The position numbers were made by a program, and so were the translations under genes. This document shows, piece after piece, positions 5,326 through 5,924 of a DNA stretch of 5,924 nt. Positions within the stretch are counted from its first letter, which is position 1. Each line of letters starts with the position of its first letter. The notes beneath the pieces were generated by a model. It did not search any database and had not been told where the DNA came from. It saw only the letters and a list, made by a program, of their open reading frames with translations. The stretch comes from Betaproteobacteria bacterium. Its GTDB lineage: Bacteria > Desulfobacterota > Desulfovibrionia > Desulfovibrionales > Desulfovibrionaceae. The stretch spans positions 1 to 5,924 of the forward strand of contig WRKB01000222.1 in NCBI GenBank assembly GCA_009778295.1. Reading direction: 5' to 3'.

Positions 5326-5924
5326 CTATTTATTGGCCGGAAAGACCGGGGTATAGCCTACACGGCGGGCAGACTTGGGCCAGACAGTGACGCGTTCGAG
5401 CTTGCCGTTTATGTCGGCTATTTGCACGATGACGATGCCGGCATTTTTGTTCTGCCCGGTCCCATCAAACTGGACACCATCGTAAGAGACGATGGAAGCG
5501 GGGCCGGTCCTGAGGTTCGTCGCAGCCAGAGCATCGCGCACCTTCTGGGGATCGGTCGAGCCAGCGCGCTCCAGAGCATCGGCAATGACATACATGGCTA
5601 CATAGGCGTCGACGGATTCGCCGGTCATGTCATAGCCATACTTTTGTTTGAATTTGGCGTTGGTTTCTTTGACGCCGGGCTTGCCGATATCGGTATTCCA
5701 CTCCACCTCATCAAAGAGATGAAGCCCGTTCTTCCCCACATTTTCCAGGAAGTTGGGGTCGGCGTGACCGCCGCCGCTGGTCAGGATCACCTTGGGCTTC
5801 ACCTGCATCTCAGCCATGGTATTGGTGAGAAGGATGGCGTCCGCCGCATTGGACACGAGCATGAGGATATCCGGATTGACAGACTTGATCTTTGTAACCA
5901 CCGGAGTCAGATCGGAAGCGGTGC
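5326..5924 (-). CDS. livK: Branched-chain amino acid ABC transporter substrate-binding protein LivK, 5' part outside window
   Basis: The C-terminal 198 residues of a periplasmic binding protein (type 1 fold, Peripla_BP_6 / ANF-receptor-like); such proteins are usually about 370-400 residues, so roughly half is missing past the right edge. The fragment includes the interlobe segment LTPVVTKIKSVNPDILML, the helix SVDAYVAMYVIADALERAG, a DPQKVRDAL helix, and a closing strand region NKNAGIVIVQI followed by VTVWP, all typical of this family. It stays open through the edge; the GTG at 5901 is an internal Val. The signal peptide and promoter lie outside. The ligand cannot be read from this half: branched-chain amino acids are the default, but related proteins bind amides, urea or aromatic acids. 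It is the first of the five liv genes seen here and probably the most strongly expressed. Confidence 0.93.
   Translation of the reverse strand, partial: TASDLTPVVTKIKSVNPDILMLVSNAADAILLTNTMAEMQVKPKVILTSGGGHADPNFLENVGKNGLHLFDEVEWNTDIGKPGVKETNAKFKQKYGYDMTGESVDAYVAMYVIADALERAGSTDPQKVRDALAATNLRTGPASIVSYDGVQFDGTGQNKNAGIVIVQIADINGKLERVTVWPKSARRVGYTPVFPANK

Noticed and set aside
1..5924. CRISPR array, tRNA/rRNA gene, insertion sequence or other mobile element
   Set aside because: No regularly spaced direct repeats, no tRNA cloverleaf or rRNA sequence recognised, and no transposase or integrase coding sequence found.

Overview
The window holds two gene groups facing each other, with a gene-less stretch at the left edge. 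The plus strand carries a two-gene unit: an alpha/beta hydrolase of unknown substrate (343-1284) and peptidyl-tRNA hydrolase, pth (1299-1910). The minus strand carries a branched-chain amino acid type ABC importer. In transcription order it reads livK (cut by the right edge), livH, livM, livG, livF, and it occupies 1946-5924. The two groups meet tail to tail across only 35 bases.

Organism: the base composition is moderately GC-rich, the genes are tightly packed with good Shine-Dalgarno sites, and the Liv system has a periplasmic-type binding protein. This fits a Gram-negative proteobacterium. The flavour of the Liv and Pth proteins suggests Desulfovibrionales (Desulfovibrio/Bilophila-like), but that is an impression from sequence and not a search result.

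Left edge (1-342): no convincing gene. It contains a long imperfect inverted repeat (79-130), a sigma70-like promoter candidate (154-183), a leader hairpin candidate (216-249), and an AT-rich promoter-like stretch just before the hydrolase. One plus-strand frame is open from the window edge to 290, but nothing else suggests that it is coding.

How the genes work together: LivK would capture a substrate (branched-chain amino acids or a related amide or amino acid) in the periplasm. LivH and LivM form the membrane channel, and LivG and LivF are the two ATPases. A strong 9-bp GC hairpin without a U-tract sits between livK and livH, as expected for an element that protects or partly terminates the abundant binding-protein message. 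Downstream, livM and livG start at GTG, livM uses an AGGAGG that overlaps the livH stop, and livF starts inside livG, so translation is probably coupled. Pth recycles peptidyl-tRNA; the hydrolase ahead of it has no evident link to that task.

Overall this is mostly an ordinary housekeeping and transport region. I found no evidence for an undescribed system. The points most worth checking are the non-coding left edge, the livK-livH hairpin and the hydrolase-pth pairing.
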